Source: an uncultured Acidobacteriaceae bacterium (GTDB taxonomy: Bacteria; Acidobacteriota; Terriglobia; Terriglobales; Acidobacteriaceae). Taken from it: DNA of 64,000 nucleotides. Shown here one piece after another: positions 36,950 to 45,379 of the stretch (positions are counted from its first letter, which is position 1; every line of letters begins with the position of its first letter). Below the pieces are notes generated by a model. The model searched no databases and had not been told where the DNA came from. It worked only from the letters and a program-made list of their open reading frames with translations. The translations under genes and the position numbers were made by a program. The DNA lies in assembly GCA_937879855.1 (NCBI GenBank), contig CALFMO010000068.1, positions 181,738-245,737 of the forward strand. The letters are read 5' to 3'.

Positions 36950-39081
36950 TGGAATTTCGCATTTCGGACACGTTCACCGACAGCCTTGCTAGGCTGACAG
37001 GCGAGGAGCAGAAGGTAGTCAAGACTGCGGCCTTTGATCTCCAGCTGAATCCAAGTCAACCGAGTTTGCAATTCCACAAACTAGCGAAAGCGAAAGACCC
37101 GAACTTCTGGTCCATTCGCGTAAGTCGGGATGTTCGGCTGATTGTGCACAAGACAGGAACCAGTCTGTTGTTGTGCTACGTAAATCATCACGACGAGGCG
37201 TACCAATGGGCGGAACGCCGCAAAGTTGAGACTCATCCGAAGACAGGCGCAGCACAGCTCGTCGAGATTCGGGAAAGAGTCCAAGAAATAGCCATCCCAA
37301 AGTACGTCGAAGTGGAGTCCAAGCCTAAAGCAAAGCCTCCTTTATACTCCGCATTGTCAGATGACCAATTGCTTGCCTTCGGCGTGCCGCGGGAATGGCT
37401 GGGCGACGCGCGAAACGCCAACGAGGACACGATCCTCGACCTAGCTGGGCACCTTCCTTCTGAGGCTGCAGAAGCGTTACTCAATCTGGCTACTGGCGTC
37501 ACGCCCCACCCCCTGGTTCAAGTTTCAGCAAGCGTTCACGCGTATGCCCCGAGTGCACGCTTAGACACCGTCGCGAAAGTGTCAGAGCCTACTCCTGGTG
37601 CGTTCAATCATCCCGATGCGCAGCGCAGGTTCCGAACGATCAGTAGCCAGGAAGAGCTTGAGCGGGCGTTCGAATATCCGTGGGAAAAATGGACAATTTT
37701 TCTTCATCCCGCGCAGCGTCAGTTGGTTGAACGTGACTATAGCGGCCCGGCCCGCATTTCGGGTTCGGCAGGCACAGGAAAGACAATTGTGGCTCTACAT
37801 CGCGCCGTTCATCTGGCTCGCGCCAACCCGGAGACTCGGTTGCTGCTCACAACGTTCTCGGAGACGTTGGCGAACGCTCTTCGGTCAAAGCTTAGGCTAT
37901 TAATCAGCAACGAGCCGCGCCTAGGGGAGCGTATTGAAGTGCACGCCATGAACTCGATAGGCAGGCGATTGCACGAAGTCAATCTAGGTAAGCTTCGGAT
38001 CGCCAGTCGCGAAACGATTCGCCAGATTATCCAAGATGCCTCCAATGCCGCACAGGGGAACCGCTTCTCACTCCATTTCCTGATCACGGAATGGGAGCAG
38101 GTCGTCGATGGATGGCAGTTGGACACTTGGGAGGCTTATCGCGACGTGTCGCGGCTAGGGCGCAAGACCCGCCTCAAGGAACCCCAACGAGCATTGCTTT
38201 GGTCGATTTTTGAGGATGTGAGGTCCAGACTTCGCTCCAAAGAGATCATCACGTATTCCGGGATGTTCAATCGGCTTGCATCCCACTTCGAGGGTAGTGC
38301 GCGTTCACCATTCGACTTTGTAGTTGTCGATGAGGCTCAGGACGTAAGTATTGCGCAGCTCAGATTCCTGGCTGCGTTGGGTGCCGGCCGCCCAAACAAA
38401 CTCTTTTTCGCTGGGGACCTTGGACAGCGGATATTCCAGCAGCCGTTCTCATGGAGGGCTCTGGGGGTCGATGTTCGCGGTCGCTCAACAACGTTGAGAA
38501 TCAACTATCGGACATCACACCAGATAAGGATACAAGCTGACCGACTGCTGGGCCCGGAAGTGTCGGACGTCGACGGCAATGTCGAGGACCGTAGGGTAAC
38601 GGTTTCTCTGTTCAACGGTCCGCTCCCGACCATCAAGATTCTGAATACCGTGGCGGAAGAAACCAGAATCGTCGGCGAATGGCTGAAAGCACGAACGAGT
38701 GAAGGCGTTCAGCCGCATGAAGTAGCAGTTTTTGTTCGATCCTCAGCTGAACTCGACAGGGCGAAAGCGGCTGCGAAACATGCTGAGCTTTCTTTGAAGG
38801 TGCTTGACGACAATGTGGAGACAGCGATTGGGAAGATTTCGATCGGCACCATGCATTTAGCAAAAGGCTTGGAATTTCGAGCTGTCGCGGTGATGGCTTG
38901 TGACGATGAAGTAATTCCATTGCAGGAGCGGATCGAGACAGTCGTGGATGATGCAGATCTAGAAGACGTTTACAACACCGAACGACAACTGCTTTACGTT
39001 GCCTGTACGCGACCACGAGACTATCTATTGGTGACCAGCGTTGCTCCAGCATCGGAATTTCTGGATGACATGCTGAAGTGA
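36949..39081 (+). CDS. SF1 (UvrD/PcrA-like) helicase with RelE-like N-terminal domain
   Basis: The 710-residue protein has SF1 helicase motifs: Walker A GSAGTGKT starting at Gly272, Walker B DEAQD at Asp461, QxxQ-like FAGDLGQRIFQQPFSW, INYRTSHQI, GTMHLAKGLEF and the terminal YVACTRPRDYL. The first ~95 residues (ISDTFTDSLARLTGEEQKVV, PNFWSIRVSRDVRLIVHK) look like a RelE/ParE-type fold, known as an N-terminal extension in some helicases. It overlaps mod by one base. It may serve DNA translocation in this restriction locus, where the normal Res helicase is absent, or be a separate anti-phage helicase. Confidence 0.88.
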   Translation: MEFRISDTFTDSLARLTGEEQKVVKTAAFDLQLNPSQPSLQFHKLAKAKDPNFWSIRVSRDVRLIVHKTGTSLLLCYVNHHDEAYQWAERRKVETHPKTGAAQLVEIRERVQEIAIPKYVEVESKPKAKPPLYSALSDDQLLAFGVPREWLGDARNANEDTILDLAGHLPSEAAEALLNLATGVTPHPLVQVSASVHAYAPSARLDTVAKVSEPTPGAFNHPDAQRRFRTISSQEELERAFEYPWEKWTIFLHPAQRQLVERDYSGPARISGSAGTGKTIVALHRAVHLARANPETRLLLTTFSETLANALRSKLRLLISNEPRLGERIEVHAMNSIGRRLHEVNLGKLRIASRETIRQIIQDASNAAQGNRFSLHFLITEWEQVVDGWQLDTWEAYRDVSRLGRKTRLKEPQRALLWSIFEDVRSRLRSKEIITYSGMFNRLASHFEGSARSPFDFVVVDEAQDVSIAQLRFLAALGAGRPNKLFFAGDLGQRIFQQPFSWRALGVDVRGRSTTLRINYRTSHQIRIQADRLLGPEVSDVDGNVEDRRVTVSLFNGPLPTIKILNTVAEETRIVGEWLKARTSEGVQPHEVAVFVRSSAELDRAKAAAKHAELSLKVLDDNVETAIGKISIGTMHLAKGLEFRAVAVMACDDEVIPLQERIETVVDDADLEDVYNTERQLLYVACTRPRDYLLVTSVAPASEFLDDMLK

Positions 39082-39221
39082 GGTTAGCTTTGTCGGAGGG
39101 AATGTTCAAGGCTGAGACTCTCTCCCTTGGTCTGCGATCATGCACACTTTCGGCAACTTGCAAGACCGTAGGAAACTGAACTGTCGATCACTTCGAGAAA
39201 AAGAAAGAAACTGATCGGCCC

Positions 39222-39587
39222 TTAGTCTATTCTGGTCGAGCCTTTTTCTTCATTGCACCAGAAATGCGTTGCTCGAATGTTGTCCGGATGATCATCTCTC
39301 CAGCCTCCGCCCATTCCTTTGGGATTCTTATGGTCTGGAACGATGTCGTTGTAGTCGGTAAACTCTTCGTGGCAGATCGCGCATATTCCGGCCTGTTGCC
39401 GCACCTTGCGGTTCAGCAGTTTTCGCATCTCTGCCGGTGATCGCAGCTCCCGATATCCTCGCGGGTGGTGGGGATCCTCCACACGCTGAACTCCGAGTTT
39501 TATGAGCCGGGGCTTGGGAAGGGTCTCCCGGCCGCAGCAGGAAAGCGATTTGTGTACGGGGCAGTATTCATTGCGGCGGAGCCTCAT
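39222..39587 (-). CDS. HNH endonuclease
   Basis: The 121-residue protein has the HNH core near its end: CAICHEEF with two cysteines, DIVPDHKNPKGMGGG with the catalytic His, then DNIRATHFWCNEEKGS. HNH proteins cut DNA with a metal ion. ATG 39587 is preferred to ATG 39623 because AAGGAGG lies just before it. It is convergent with the helicase and lies beside DarTG, in an island rich in DNA-acting genes. It may be a defence nuclease or part of a mobile element. Confidence 0.85.
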   Translation of the reverse strand: MRLRRNEYCPVHKSLSCCGRETLPKPRLIKLGVQRVEDPHHPRGYRELRSPAEMRKLLNRKVRQQAGICAICHEEFTDYNDIVPDHKNPKGMGGGWRDDHPDNIRATHFWCNEEKGSTRID

Positions 39588-39842
39588 ATGGCTTCCTCCT
39601 TCTAGATGCAGGAACTTCTTCACCTTGGTAGTGAGAGACTGGATCTGGGATCACCGCGGGTTTGTGGTTGGAACGACGTCCGACGTTTGGCGGTCACTCT
39701 TCTTGGGTTCGATACAATGGTCAGTCTCTTTTTCGGCCCGAGAAGAACCGGAAGGAAGCAGCGTGTTCTGCGGAACTTAGGCCTCAGTGTGCGCTCTACC
39801 TGCGAGTCCGCCGAATAATGAGTTCACGAACCTAACAAGGCC

Positions 39843-40481
39843 ATGCCACCAGCGCTCAGTGCAGACCGACCTCGCATTTTCAGAATCACGCACCGCGACA
39901 ATGTGCCATGGATTCTGAAGCATGGATTGCACGCGCCCACAGGTAGGGTGTTGGATCCCAATTTTCGGAACATTGGAAATCTCGATCTGATCGACAAGCG
40001 CGCACACCGTGTTGTCAGAGTTGGTCCAGACGGGACTCTCGGCGATTATGTGCCATTTTATTTCACGCCATTTTCGATCATGATGTTCAACATCCATACC
40101 GGCTACAATGTGCGGCAGGTGCCAAACGAAGAGATCGTGATCCTAGTGTCCTCGCTGCACAGAGTCGCTGAGCTTGGGATTCCGTTCGTTTTCACGGACC
40201 AGCACGCTTACCCGCTCATGGCGAGCTATTTCACCGATGTGAACGACTTGGACAAGGTCGACTGGGACCTTCTGAACCGCAAGGATTTCAAGCATGATCC
40301 GGACGACCCTGGAAAGAAGGAGCGCTATCAGGCCGAGGCGCTGGTCTGGAAGCATCTGCCGGTAGAGGCTCTACTTGGAATCTGTTCGTATACGTCCGCG
40401 GTCGATGAGGGTATCCAGGCAGAACTTGCGAAATGTAACCTGAAAATGCAGACTACTGTTCAGAGGAACTGGTACTTTTGA
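39843..40481 (+). CDS. darT: DarT DNA ADP-ribosyltransferase toxin (DUF4433)
   Basis: The 212-residue protein matches DarT: FRITHRDNVPWILKHGLH at the N-terminus, VPFYFTPFSIMMFNIHTG in the middle and the segment RYQAEALVW, whose Glu165 corresponds best to the catalytic Glu of DarT. DarT transfers ADP-ribose from NAD+ to thymidine in single-stranded DNA and blocks replication; it also acts against phage. The cognate antitoxin follows with overlapping ends. The stop TGA (40479-40481) lies just before the next ATG. Confidence 0.92.
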   Translation: MPPALSADRPRIFRITHRDNVPWILKHGLHAPTGRVLDPNFRNIGNLDLIDKRAHRVVRVGPDGTLGDYVPFYFTPFSIMMFNIHTGYNVRQVPNEEIVILVSSLHRVAELGIPFVFTDQHAYPLMASYFTDVNDLDKVDWDLLNRKDFKHDPDDPGKKERYQAEALVWKHLPVEALLGICSYTSAVDEGIQAELAKCNLKMQTTVQRNWYF

Positions 40482-40483
40482 TC

Positions 40484-41587
40484 ATGCGATTTGTTCAAGG
40501 CAATCTCCTCGAATCCCACGTCGAGGCGCTCGTGAATACGGTCAATACCGTCGGCGTCATGGGCAAGGGCATCGCCTTGATGTTCAAAGAGGCATTCCCA
40601 GCCAATTTCCTTGCTTATGAGGACGCCTGCAAGCGCAAGGACGTCAGAATTGGCCGCATGTTTGTGACGGAAAACCGCACCTTCGAAGGCCCACACTGGA
40701 TCATCAATTTCCCAACCAAAAAGCATTGGCGGCAACCCTCCAAGCTCGAATGGATTGTCGAAGGCTTGAAGGATCTGCGGCGTGTAATTCAGGAACACCA
40801 GATTCGTTCGATCGCCCTGCCTCCACTCGGCTCTGGCAACGGCGGACTTGATTGGGGCGATGTGCGAGCGGAAATTCAGAGGATTCTCGGCGATCTTGAA
40901 GGTGTTGAGATTGAGGTCTACGAACCGACTGCAAAATATCAGAATGTCGCGAAACGCACGGGCGTGGAGGAGCTTACGCCGGCGCGAGTGCTCATTGCGG
41001 AGATGATACGGCGCTATTGGGTGCTCGGAATTGAGTGCACCTACCTTGAAGTGCAAAAACTGGGGTGGTTTCTTGAACGGACAATTCATTCATTGGGTAT
41101 CGAGGACCCTTTGAAGCTTCACTTCAAAGCGGACAAATATGGCCCCTACTCGGACCGGCTTCGTCATTTGCTCAATGCACTCGACGGAACTTATCTCCAC
41201 TGCGACAAGCGATTGAGCGACGCAGGTCCGGCCGACACGATCTGGTTCGATGAAGACCGCCGGAAATATGTCGACCTGTTCCTTAAACAGGACTCGTCGG
41301 AAGCGCTCAATCGGGTGCTCGATTCGACCACAAAGCGCATCGACGGCTTTGAGTCGCCTTTGGGTATGGAGCTTTTGGCTACGGTTGACTGGTTGATTGA
41401 ACGAGAGCATGCGGAACCAACGATTTCGGGTATTCGTTCCGGCCTTCGACAATGGCCCGCAGGACAGGCATCTGCCGAGCGGAAGCTTCGCCTTTTTGAT
41501 GACCGTTTGCTAAAGATTGCGCTTGATCGACTGGTAGTCAAAGTTGGCTTCGGCACTTCGACCTCGTCGATCAATCGCCCCTCCTAG
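40484..41587 (+). CDS. darG: DarG macro-domain antitoxin
   Basis: The 367-residue protein begins with a macro domain (FVQGNLLESHVEALVNTVNT, VGVMGKGIALMF, PPLGSGNGGLDW) that removes ADP-ribose from DNA, followed by a C-terminal region (about 160 onward) that binds and inhibits DarT in known systems. ATG 40484 starts two bases after the darT stop; TTG 40478 would overlap it. It forms a complete DarTG pair. Confidence 0.92.
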   Translation: MRFVQGNLLESHVEALVNTVNTVGVMGKGIALMFKEAFPANFLAYEDACKRKDVRIGRMFVTENRTFEGPHWIINFPTKKHWRQPSKLEWIVEGLKDLRRVIQEHQIRSIALPPLGSGNGGLDWGDVRAEIQRILGDLEGVEIEVYEPTAKYQNVAKRTGVEELTPARVLIAEMIRRYWVLGIECTYLEVQKLGWFLERTIHSLGIEDPLKLHFKADKYGPYSDRLRHLLNALDGTYLHCDKRLSDAGPADTIWFDEDRRKYVDLFLKQDSSEALNRVLDSTTKRIDGFESPLGMELLATVDWLIEREHAEPTISGIRSGLRQWPAGQASAERKLRLFDDRLLKIALDRLVVKVGFGTSTSSINRPS

Positions 41588-41635
41588 TTCTCCGCGCGAT
41601 TGAAAGGATTTATTTGGATATCAGAATTGCTCGCT

Positions 41636-41911
41636 TCACGTATTAGAGATTCTTCTTCCAGAAAGAAGCTTTAAGAGAACCGAGCGAATCGCTTCCGGTT
41701 GGTGCTCGCCGGCACTGCCGGCCAGAGTGTACATTCGTTCGAACTCGCGAGGTCCCTCAACCTTCATCTCCCAGTCATCGCTGGCGCGAGAACCAATGAT
41801 CGAGATCCGCCAGTCGCCTCGCTCTTCACAAAGTGCGTGTTCGATCAACGCAATAATCTCGGACCGGTTGGCGAGATCACCCGTGTTCTGCATTTCGACG
41901 ACGACTGCCAT
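41636..41911 (-). CDS. Small conserved hypothetical protein
   Basis: The 91-residue protein has a mixed alpha/beta pattern (SEIIALIEHALCEE, DWRISIIGSRASDDWEMKVEG) with no membrane part or metal motif. The text looks like a conserved acidobacterial small protein, but I cannot name a family or function. It lies 59 bases after the end of dinB on the same strand, so it may be read from the same transcript. Confidence 0.6.
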   Translation of the reverse strand: MAVVVEMQNTGDLANRSEIIALIEHALCEERGDWRISIIGSRASDDWEMKVEGPREFERMYTLAGSAGEHQPEAIRSVLLKLLSGRRISNT

Positions 41912-41970
41912 GGTGGCTATTGTAGCGAGGGCACGGGCATCGTTTGGGGCAGCCCCATCTGGCCAGCGTT

Positions 41971-43056
41971 CTAGTCGTGCATTTGGAAAAGGTCAGGTTG
42001 CGCTGCCGTGTCTTCGGAATCCTGGAAATTGCTCAAGCCGACGCCGACTAGCCGATAACGTTGCTGCGGACCAAGTTCCACTCGTTCTCGTAATTTCAGG
42101 GCGATGCCCGTCAATTCTTCGCAGGAGGAGGGGGGAGAGCCTGGGGTGTGGCTGCGGGTAAGTAGTTTGAACTCGCTGGTCTTGAGTTTCAGAACTACCG
42201 TGCGTGCCATGCGCGGTTCTTTGCGCGAGGCGGCCCAGAGCTTCTCTGCCAGCCGTCGGATCATGGGCTCGGTTTCCGTCAGCAGGACATCTTGCTCAAA
42301 AGTGTCCTCAACGGAGATCGACTGTGTAGGCCGGTCCGGCACGACTTCGCTGTCGTCGATACCGCGGGCGAGGTCGTGCAGGCGCAGTCCATAGCGGCCG
42401 AACTGACGTTCGAGCACGGGCAAATCCAGCCTTCGCAAGTCCTCTACAGTCTTTGTGCCAAGGCTCGCTAGCTTCTCTCCCGTAACTTTGCCGACTCCAG
42501 GCAGGCGTCCAACCGCCAGGGGCAGCAGAAATGTGTCGATCTCCTCCGGCTGAATGACAAACAACCCATCCGGCTTGCGCCAGTCAGAGGCGAGTTTCGC
42601 TAGGAACTTGTTGGCCGCCACGCCCGCAGATGCCGTCAGATTCAATTCCTTGCGAATGTGCTCACGAATGGTGCGCGCCACCAGCGTGGCGGTCGGCAAG
42701 CCCATCCTGTTCTCGGTGACATCGAGATAGGCTTCGTCAAGCGACAATGGCTCGATCAAATCTGTGTGACGCTTGAAGATTTCCCGGACGCTGTTCGAAA
42801 CCGCCCGGTAGCGTGTGAAATCAGGAGCGACGAAGATCGCACCGGGACATAAGCGCTCCGCCTGCATGGCTGGCATGGCGGAATGAACTCCGAAAGCTCT
42901 GGCCTCGTAGGAAGCGGCACAAACGACAGAACGTTTGCTCTGCCAGGCAACGATCACGGGCTTGCCACGCAGTTGCGCATCATCCCGCTGCTCGACCGAA
43001 GCATAGAACGCGTGCATGTCGACATGGATGATTTTTCGCACAATGACTGGCAACAC
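41971..43056 (-). CDS. dinB: DNA polymerase IV (Y-family)
   Basis: The 361-residue protein has IIHVDMHAFYASVEQ (catalytic Asp13), SLDEAYLDV (the catalytic Asp-Glu pair) and the helix-hairpin-helix LPGVGKVTGEKLASLG. The C-terminus carries QPDLF, a beta-clamp binding motif. It copies past damaged bases with low fidelity. The second Asp of the usual DMDAF is His15 here, which is not itself catalytic. A 96-residue zinc-ribbon protein gene ends 6 bases upstream, suggesting one operon. Confidence 0.95.
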   Translation of the reverse strand: MLPVIVRKIIHVDMHAFYASVEQRDDAQLRGKPVIVAWQSKRSVVCAASYEARAFGVHSAMPAMQAERLCPGAIFVAPDFTRYRAVSNSVREIFKRHTDLIEPLSLDEAYLDVTENRMGLPTATLVARTIREHIRKELNLTASAGVAANKFLAKLASDWRKPDGLFVIQPEEIDTFLLPLAVGRLPGVGKVTGEKLASLGTKTVEDLRRLDLPVLERQFGRYGLRLHDLARGIDDSEVVPDRPTQSISVEDTFEQDVLLTETEPMIRRLAEKLWAASRKEPRMARTVVLKLKTSEFKLLTRSHTPGSPPSSCEELTGIALKLRERVELGPQQRYRLVGVGLSNFQDSEDTAAQPDLFQMHD

Positions 43057-43062
43057 AACGAT

Positions 43063-43353
43063 TCAGCCGAGCGCCTTGCTGCGGAGCCTGTGACGCTCTG
43101 GAAACGCCAGCACACTCTCGCGTGGTGTCATTTCCAATATCTCCGGGGTGGTCAAGATTGCGCGGCCCTTGGGAAGACTGCCGCCGAACATGTGAGCGAT
43201 GTTAAACAGCGATCGGCTGCCGCAGACCAGGCATGTGTCGGTTGGGCTGTCGCTGACAACATCACATTCAGCACATAAAACAGCATTTTGCAGCGCGACC
43301 GCATTGAGAACCCGTCCCTTCTCGGGAACGCTTTCAATACCCAAACCCTTCAT
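43063..43353 (-). CDS. Small zinc-ribbon-like protein upstream of dinB
   Basis: The 96-residue protein has two Cys pairs, CAEC and CLVC, separated by 11 residues (CAECDVVSDSPTDTCLVCGS), which form a probable zinc ribbon, followed by SRSLFNIAHMFGG. The start may be GTG 43356 or ATG 43353; GAGG precedes the latter. The gap to dinB is 6 bases, so the two are almost surely co-transcribed. Function is unknown; a regulator or small repair helper is possible. Confidence 0.7.
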   Translation of the reverse strand: MKGLGIESVPEKGRVLNAVALQNAVLCAECDVVSDSPTDTCLVCGSRSLFNIAHMFGGSLPKGRAILTTPEILEMTPRESVLAFPERHRLRSKALG

Positions 43354-43484
43354 CACAGAACCTCACCCAGGACTTTAGTCAATTCTACCGACGTGCTGTC
43401 TGATGGCTAGCAACTTCCTCGACACGTCACATTTTCAATTCCATTGCTCCGCTATTCATCTCGGGTCCGCCTCATGTGCTTATT

Positions 43485-43799
43485 TCATCCGGGCGGAGCG
43501 GGTTTCCCGTAGAACTGCACCCGTCCATCCACGACGACCGCAATGTAGCGCCCTGCGCTTAGAAACTGCATAACTTTCTTTCCCTCGCGTGCCAGTCGCG
43601 CCCAGCGAGAAGTAGTTTTGGGATTTTGCTCGAGGCCACGCAGTTCGTGGTCCTCGAACTGAAAATCGACTTCGCGCAGTCGCGACCGGCTCGTCCGCCG
43701 CACGGGAAAGCTCTTGCCACCGACGGTGACGGTCCTGGCCTCCTCTACCAGGGCTTGGCGCCAAACCGAAATCAGAATCTCCTCTAAGGTCGCGGCCAT
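43485..43799 (-). CDS. Conserved hypothetical protein, third gene after mrfB
   Basis: The 104-residue protein (LEEILISVWRQALVEEARTV, VDFQFEDHELRGLEQNPKTT, GKKVMQFLSAGRYIAVVVDG) looks like a compact alpha/beta protein. It overlaps the preceding gene by 16 bases and so belongs to the helicase, exonuclease, small-protein operon. I recall similar proteins from Acidobacteriota without known function. Confidence 0.65.
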   Translation of the reverse strand: MAATLEEILISVWRQALVEEARTVTVGGKSFPVRRTSRSRLREVDFQFEDHELRGLEQNPKTTSRWARLAREGKKVMQFLSAGRYIAVVVDGRVQFYGKPAPPG

Positions 43800-44011
43800 C
43801 GTTTATCATTATCACCGGCGGAATTCGCGAACGCGCCGTCGATCCTTCTCATAATTCGCTCGGCCCATTGCACCGCGGAGCCAACCAGCGATTCCGTGCG
43901 CGGACTCGGCCGGCTATCGTGCAGGTCTTCCGTCGTTTTTAGATGACGCGCGACGAGGATACCGGCGATGATTCCCAACACGCGTTTTCTGCCCTCTTCC
44001 ATTCGGTTCAC
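43784..44011 (-). CDS. Small protein in the mrfAB operon
   Basis: The 75-residue protein starts with a hydrophobic helix region (RKRVLGIIAGILVARHL) that may be a signal-anchor or amphipathic helix and ends with a charged tail. GTG 44011 overlaps the exonuclease stop as GTGA; ATG 44002 is an alternative. Its place between two overlapping genes supports expression. Function is unknown. Confidence 0.55.
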   Translation of the reverse strand: MNRMEEGRKRVLGIIAGILVARHLKTTEDLHDSRPSPRTESLVGSAVQWAERIMRRIDGAFANSAGDNDKRWPRP

Positions 44012-45327
44012 TCTCCCGAAGGCTCCGCCGCCAAAACATCCAACAGCGGCCGCCCGCTTTTTCGTTCCAGGCGAACCAGTCGATGCTCGAATCGTTCCCT
44101 GATCTCGCGATATGCACCTGGGGTGATTGCGCCAGTGTGGTTTGCCCGGCGGAGTTCATCGAGCGCCTGGCGAACAACTTCCCGAGCCTGATGTGGGTCG
44201 CGGGCCTTGTGTTCGTGATAAATCGCCAGCTGCTCGTAAGCCTCATAGCCTTGACGTGAATTTCCTGACGCGTTTCTCCAAAGTTCGCAGGCCACAGCGA
44301 AATCGCCATCGCGTTTCGCGAGCCGGGCAAGCGAGCGTCGAGCGGCGCGGTCGGTCTCCATGGGCAGGACGGACGCAATCGACCTTTCGTAGAGCTTCCG
44401 CGCGCGAGTAGCATCTCCGCGCCGTTCGCAGATTCGGGACACTCCAAACAGCTCAAGCCCATCCTGTCCCAGTGTTTCAGCGTCGCTCAGTAGCGAAAGA
44501 ATCCGGCTGGAGAGCCCGGCGAGGCCGCGGAGATCCATCTGGTTATGATGGAAAACCGGAATAAGCCGCTCGGGTGGGGCCCCGCGTACAAAATCAAGAT
44601 AAATTCGCGGGATCAGATCCGACATCAGATCTGCCCCTCGATCCCATCCCAGCACGTGCCGTTCAAGCTGTGATAACCGGACTGACCCCAGCCGCAGCCG
44701 CCATAGATTTCGCGCTGGATGAAGGAAATCGAGATGGGCCCGTGGCGTGGGGGGAGGAATCTTCCGGCTCATGCGATAGCGGGTTTCGAGCAACGGCCAG
44801 TCGAACGATTTGCCATTGAATGTGACCAGCACCCGGCGCTCGGCGAGCCGCTCCGCTAGCGCGGACAGCAACGAGCACTCCTCGCTGAAGTCACGCATGA
44901 AGAATTGTTCGACTTCGAGTCCGCCACCCTCCCACCACGCGATGCCGACGAGAAATGCGTAGGTGCCGCTCCCGCCCGCCAGTCCCGTGGTTTCCGTGTC
45001 AAGAAATATCCATTGCTCGGGATCCGCAACCTCCTTCGGTACGTCGGGCATGAGCAGCTGTAAGGCCCGCAAATCCGGCGCAAATCGCGCCGGTTCGCCG
45101 AACCAGCAATGCAAGGAGAGATGGTCGCCGTATTGATTTGTCTTGGCCGAGGCACCGAGAATCTGCGCGAGCCTGTCTGGTTGATCCGGGAGTGCGAGTG
45201 CCACCTGCGATGGTTCGGCGTGAATGTGAGGAATTGCTGGCTGCCATTGGAGTCCCGATGGAGTGGGAGATGGAGGGGGAAGAGACGGAGGGCGAAGCGC
45301 CTTCAGCCGTCGAAATTGGTCCTGCAT
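44008..45327 (-). CDS. RNase H-like 3'-5' exonuclease, YprB/MrfB-like
   Basis: The 439-residue protein has a DEDD-type exonuclease core: IFLDTETTGLAGGSGTYAFL (first Asp-Glu), VTFNGKSFDWPLLETR (second Asp), and HNQMDLRGLAGL (last Asp). A C-terminal TPR-like helical region follows (GDATRARKLYERSIASV). In Bacillus subtilis YprB (MrfB) acts with helicase YprA (MrfA) in repair of mitomycin C damage; the helicase gene is directly upstream here. The start is set at ATG 45327 (MQDQFRRLK), as an upstream extension would overlap the helicase gene. Confidence 0.85.
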   Translation of the reverse strand: MQDQFRRLKALRPPSLPPPSPTPSGLQWQPAIPHIHAEPSQVALALPDQPDRLAQILGASAKTNQYGDHLSLHCWFGEPARFAPDLRALQLLMPDVPKEVADPEQWIFLDTETTGLAGGSGTYAFLVGIAWWEGGGLEVEQFFMRDFSEECSLLSALAERLAERRVLVTFNGKSFDWPLLETRYRMSRKIPPPTPRAHLDFLHPARNLWRLRLGSVRLSQLERHVLGWDRGADLMSDLIPRIYLDFVRGAPPERLIPVFHHNQMDLRGLAGLSSRILSLLSDAETLGQDGLELFGVSRICERRGDATRARKLYERSIASVLPMETDRAARRSLARLAKRDGDFAVACELWRNASGNSRQGYEAYEQLAIYHEHKARDPHQAREVVRQALDELRRANHTGAITPGAYREIRERFEHRLVRLERKSGRPLLDVLAAEPSGE

Positions 45328-45379
45328 CACTTGGGTCACCTTTGCCTCGAATCCATGTCCTCGAATCCCTTGCGCGAGT

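Noticed and set aside
41971..43056. His15 replacing the second Asp of the polymerase DMDAF motif as a sign of inactivation
   Set aside because: The catalytic Asp is the first of the pair (Asp13), which is kept, and all other motifs are intact.
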